Shown: one piece after another, positions 63,374 to 64,000 of the stretch
Layout of the letters: each line of letters begins with the position of its first letter
Position numbering within the stretch: the first letter of the stretch is position 1
Origin: Aphidius gifuensis
Lineage: Eukaryota; Arthropoda; Insecta; Hymenoptera; Braconidae
Reading direction: 5' to 3'
DNA length: 64,000 bases
Assembly (NCBI RefSeq): GCF_014905175.1
Contig: NC_057792.1
Coordinates: forward strand, 20,962,963-21,026,962
Notes under the pieces: model-generated
What the model was told of the DNA's origin: nothing
Database searches by the model: none
The model's input: only the letters and a program-made list of their open reading frames with translations
Made by a program: the position numbers and the translations under genes

Positions 63374-63437
63374 TTTGCTTGTCCAATTTAATAATGATTA
63401 TTGATAATAATAATTATCATTAAATTGGACAAGCAAA
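63374..63437. repeat. Foldback hairpin, 19-bp perfect arms
   Basis: TTTGCTTGTCCAATTTAAT at 63374-63392 is inverted exactly at 63419-63437. The 26-base centre is itself A/T-rich and partly self-complementary. It is of the same type as the hairpins at 3432-3521 and 18828-18879 but unrelated in sequence. Confidence 0.75.
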
Positions 63438-63690
63438 GTAAAAAAATAATATTAGAATAAAATGAAGAGTATGAAGATGCGTTTTCTTGCGAGAAATTTA
63501 AAAAAATATTTAGGCAAAAATAATGCTTTAGACCGTGATGAAAATTTTTTTGGTAAGAGTCAAAATGTATCTCCAAATGCCTGATGAATTTAAAAGAAAT
63601 CTATCGATGTATTTTCTCAAAAGAAATTTAAAAAAAATAAAAAAAAATCTACGTTTTAAAAAAATTGTTAAATTTATAATATTTGAAAAA

Positions 63691-63775
63691 CGGTAACGCT
63701 ATTTGCACTAAATACGGGGGAATTTACGGGGACATTTATACTGCAGGTTACGGAGGAACTTACGGTAAACATAGT
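63691..63775. repeat. Dispersed repeat family B, second copy
   Basis: From CGGTAACGCTATTTGCACTA onward this matches 7542-7605 closely in the same orientation for about 55-60 bases, including AATACGGGGGAATTT and GACATTTATAC. It then diverges, and the right terminal repeat of the first copy is not recognisable. Probably a decayed or truncated copy. Confidence 0.6.
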
Positions 63776-64000
63776 CACAATTGTGTGTTATTATTGTTAT
63801 TGGATTTTTCAATATTTAATAGACAATTAACTTGTGGATATTTTAAAAAGTAAAAAAAATAATAAAAAGGTTATTTTACTGAAACAATTGTTCAAGATGA
63901 AATTATATAGATTGGATGTGAAAAGGTGATAGTGGAGTCTGGCTTAACACAAACACATATCCAATCGTATCGTATTCAAAATAGTAATTCCAAAGTTTTC

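Larger units (their letters stand above)
62429..64000. other. AT-rich terminal region with hairpins and a repeat
   Basis: It probably begins with the 5' UTR and promoter of the microprotein gene (to about 62700). After that come A/T-rich DNA, a GC-richer island near 62900-63040, a (TA)-rich tract near 63070-63130, two hairpins and a family B repeat copy. No coding gene is seen to the end of the window. Confidence 0.5.

Overview
This is a stretch of an AT-rich arthropod nuclear genome, almost certainly an insect. Genes are eukaryotic, with many short AT-rich introns bounded by GT/AG, A/T-ending codons, poly-A/T tracts everywhere and AATAAA signals after stop codons. A very AT-rich hymenopteran (for example a parasitoid wasp) is my best guess, but that is inference from composition and gene content; no marker names the species.

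Layout. About 1-25,000 is a gene desert: I find no convincing coding gene, only AT-rich DNA, foldback hairpins, a small dispersed repeat family, GC-richer islands and two weak exon-like segments (8203-8283 minus, 15046-15156 plus). 25206-29261 (minus) is one uninterrupted exon for a Toll-7/18-wheeler type receptor of 1351 residues. Head-to-head with it, 31331-50342 (plus) is a complete axonemal outer-arm beta-type dynein heavy chain (DNAH9/11/17 class). I resolved it into 56 coding exons whose reading phases join throughout, giving 4556 residues. 52492-59354 (minus) is a five-exon, 680-residue membrane-anchored bZIP factor of the CREB3 family with an acidic N-terminus, bZIP, one membrane segment and a site-1-protease type RSLL motif. 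62185-62428 (minus) is a two-exon gene for a roughly 60-residue single-pass membrane microprotein that I do not recognise.

The genes do not form a functional cluster. Toll-7 acts in epithelial patterning and immunity, the dynein in cilia and sperm flagella, and the CREB3 factor in secretory-pathway/ER signalling. The most useful second-look items are the microprotein, a possible in-frame alternative first exon and upstream CRE-like sites for the CREB3 gene, a GC-AG intron and an acidic tail insertion in the dynein, a TATA-type promoter predicted for the Toll gene, and a concentration of foldback/MITE-like elements at 1.7-7.7 kb, 18.4-18.9 kb and 63.2-63.8 kb. No tRNA, rRNA, CRISPR array, viral gene or intact transposase was seen.
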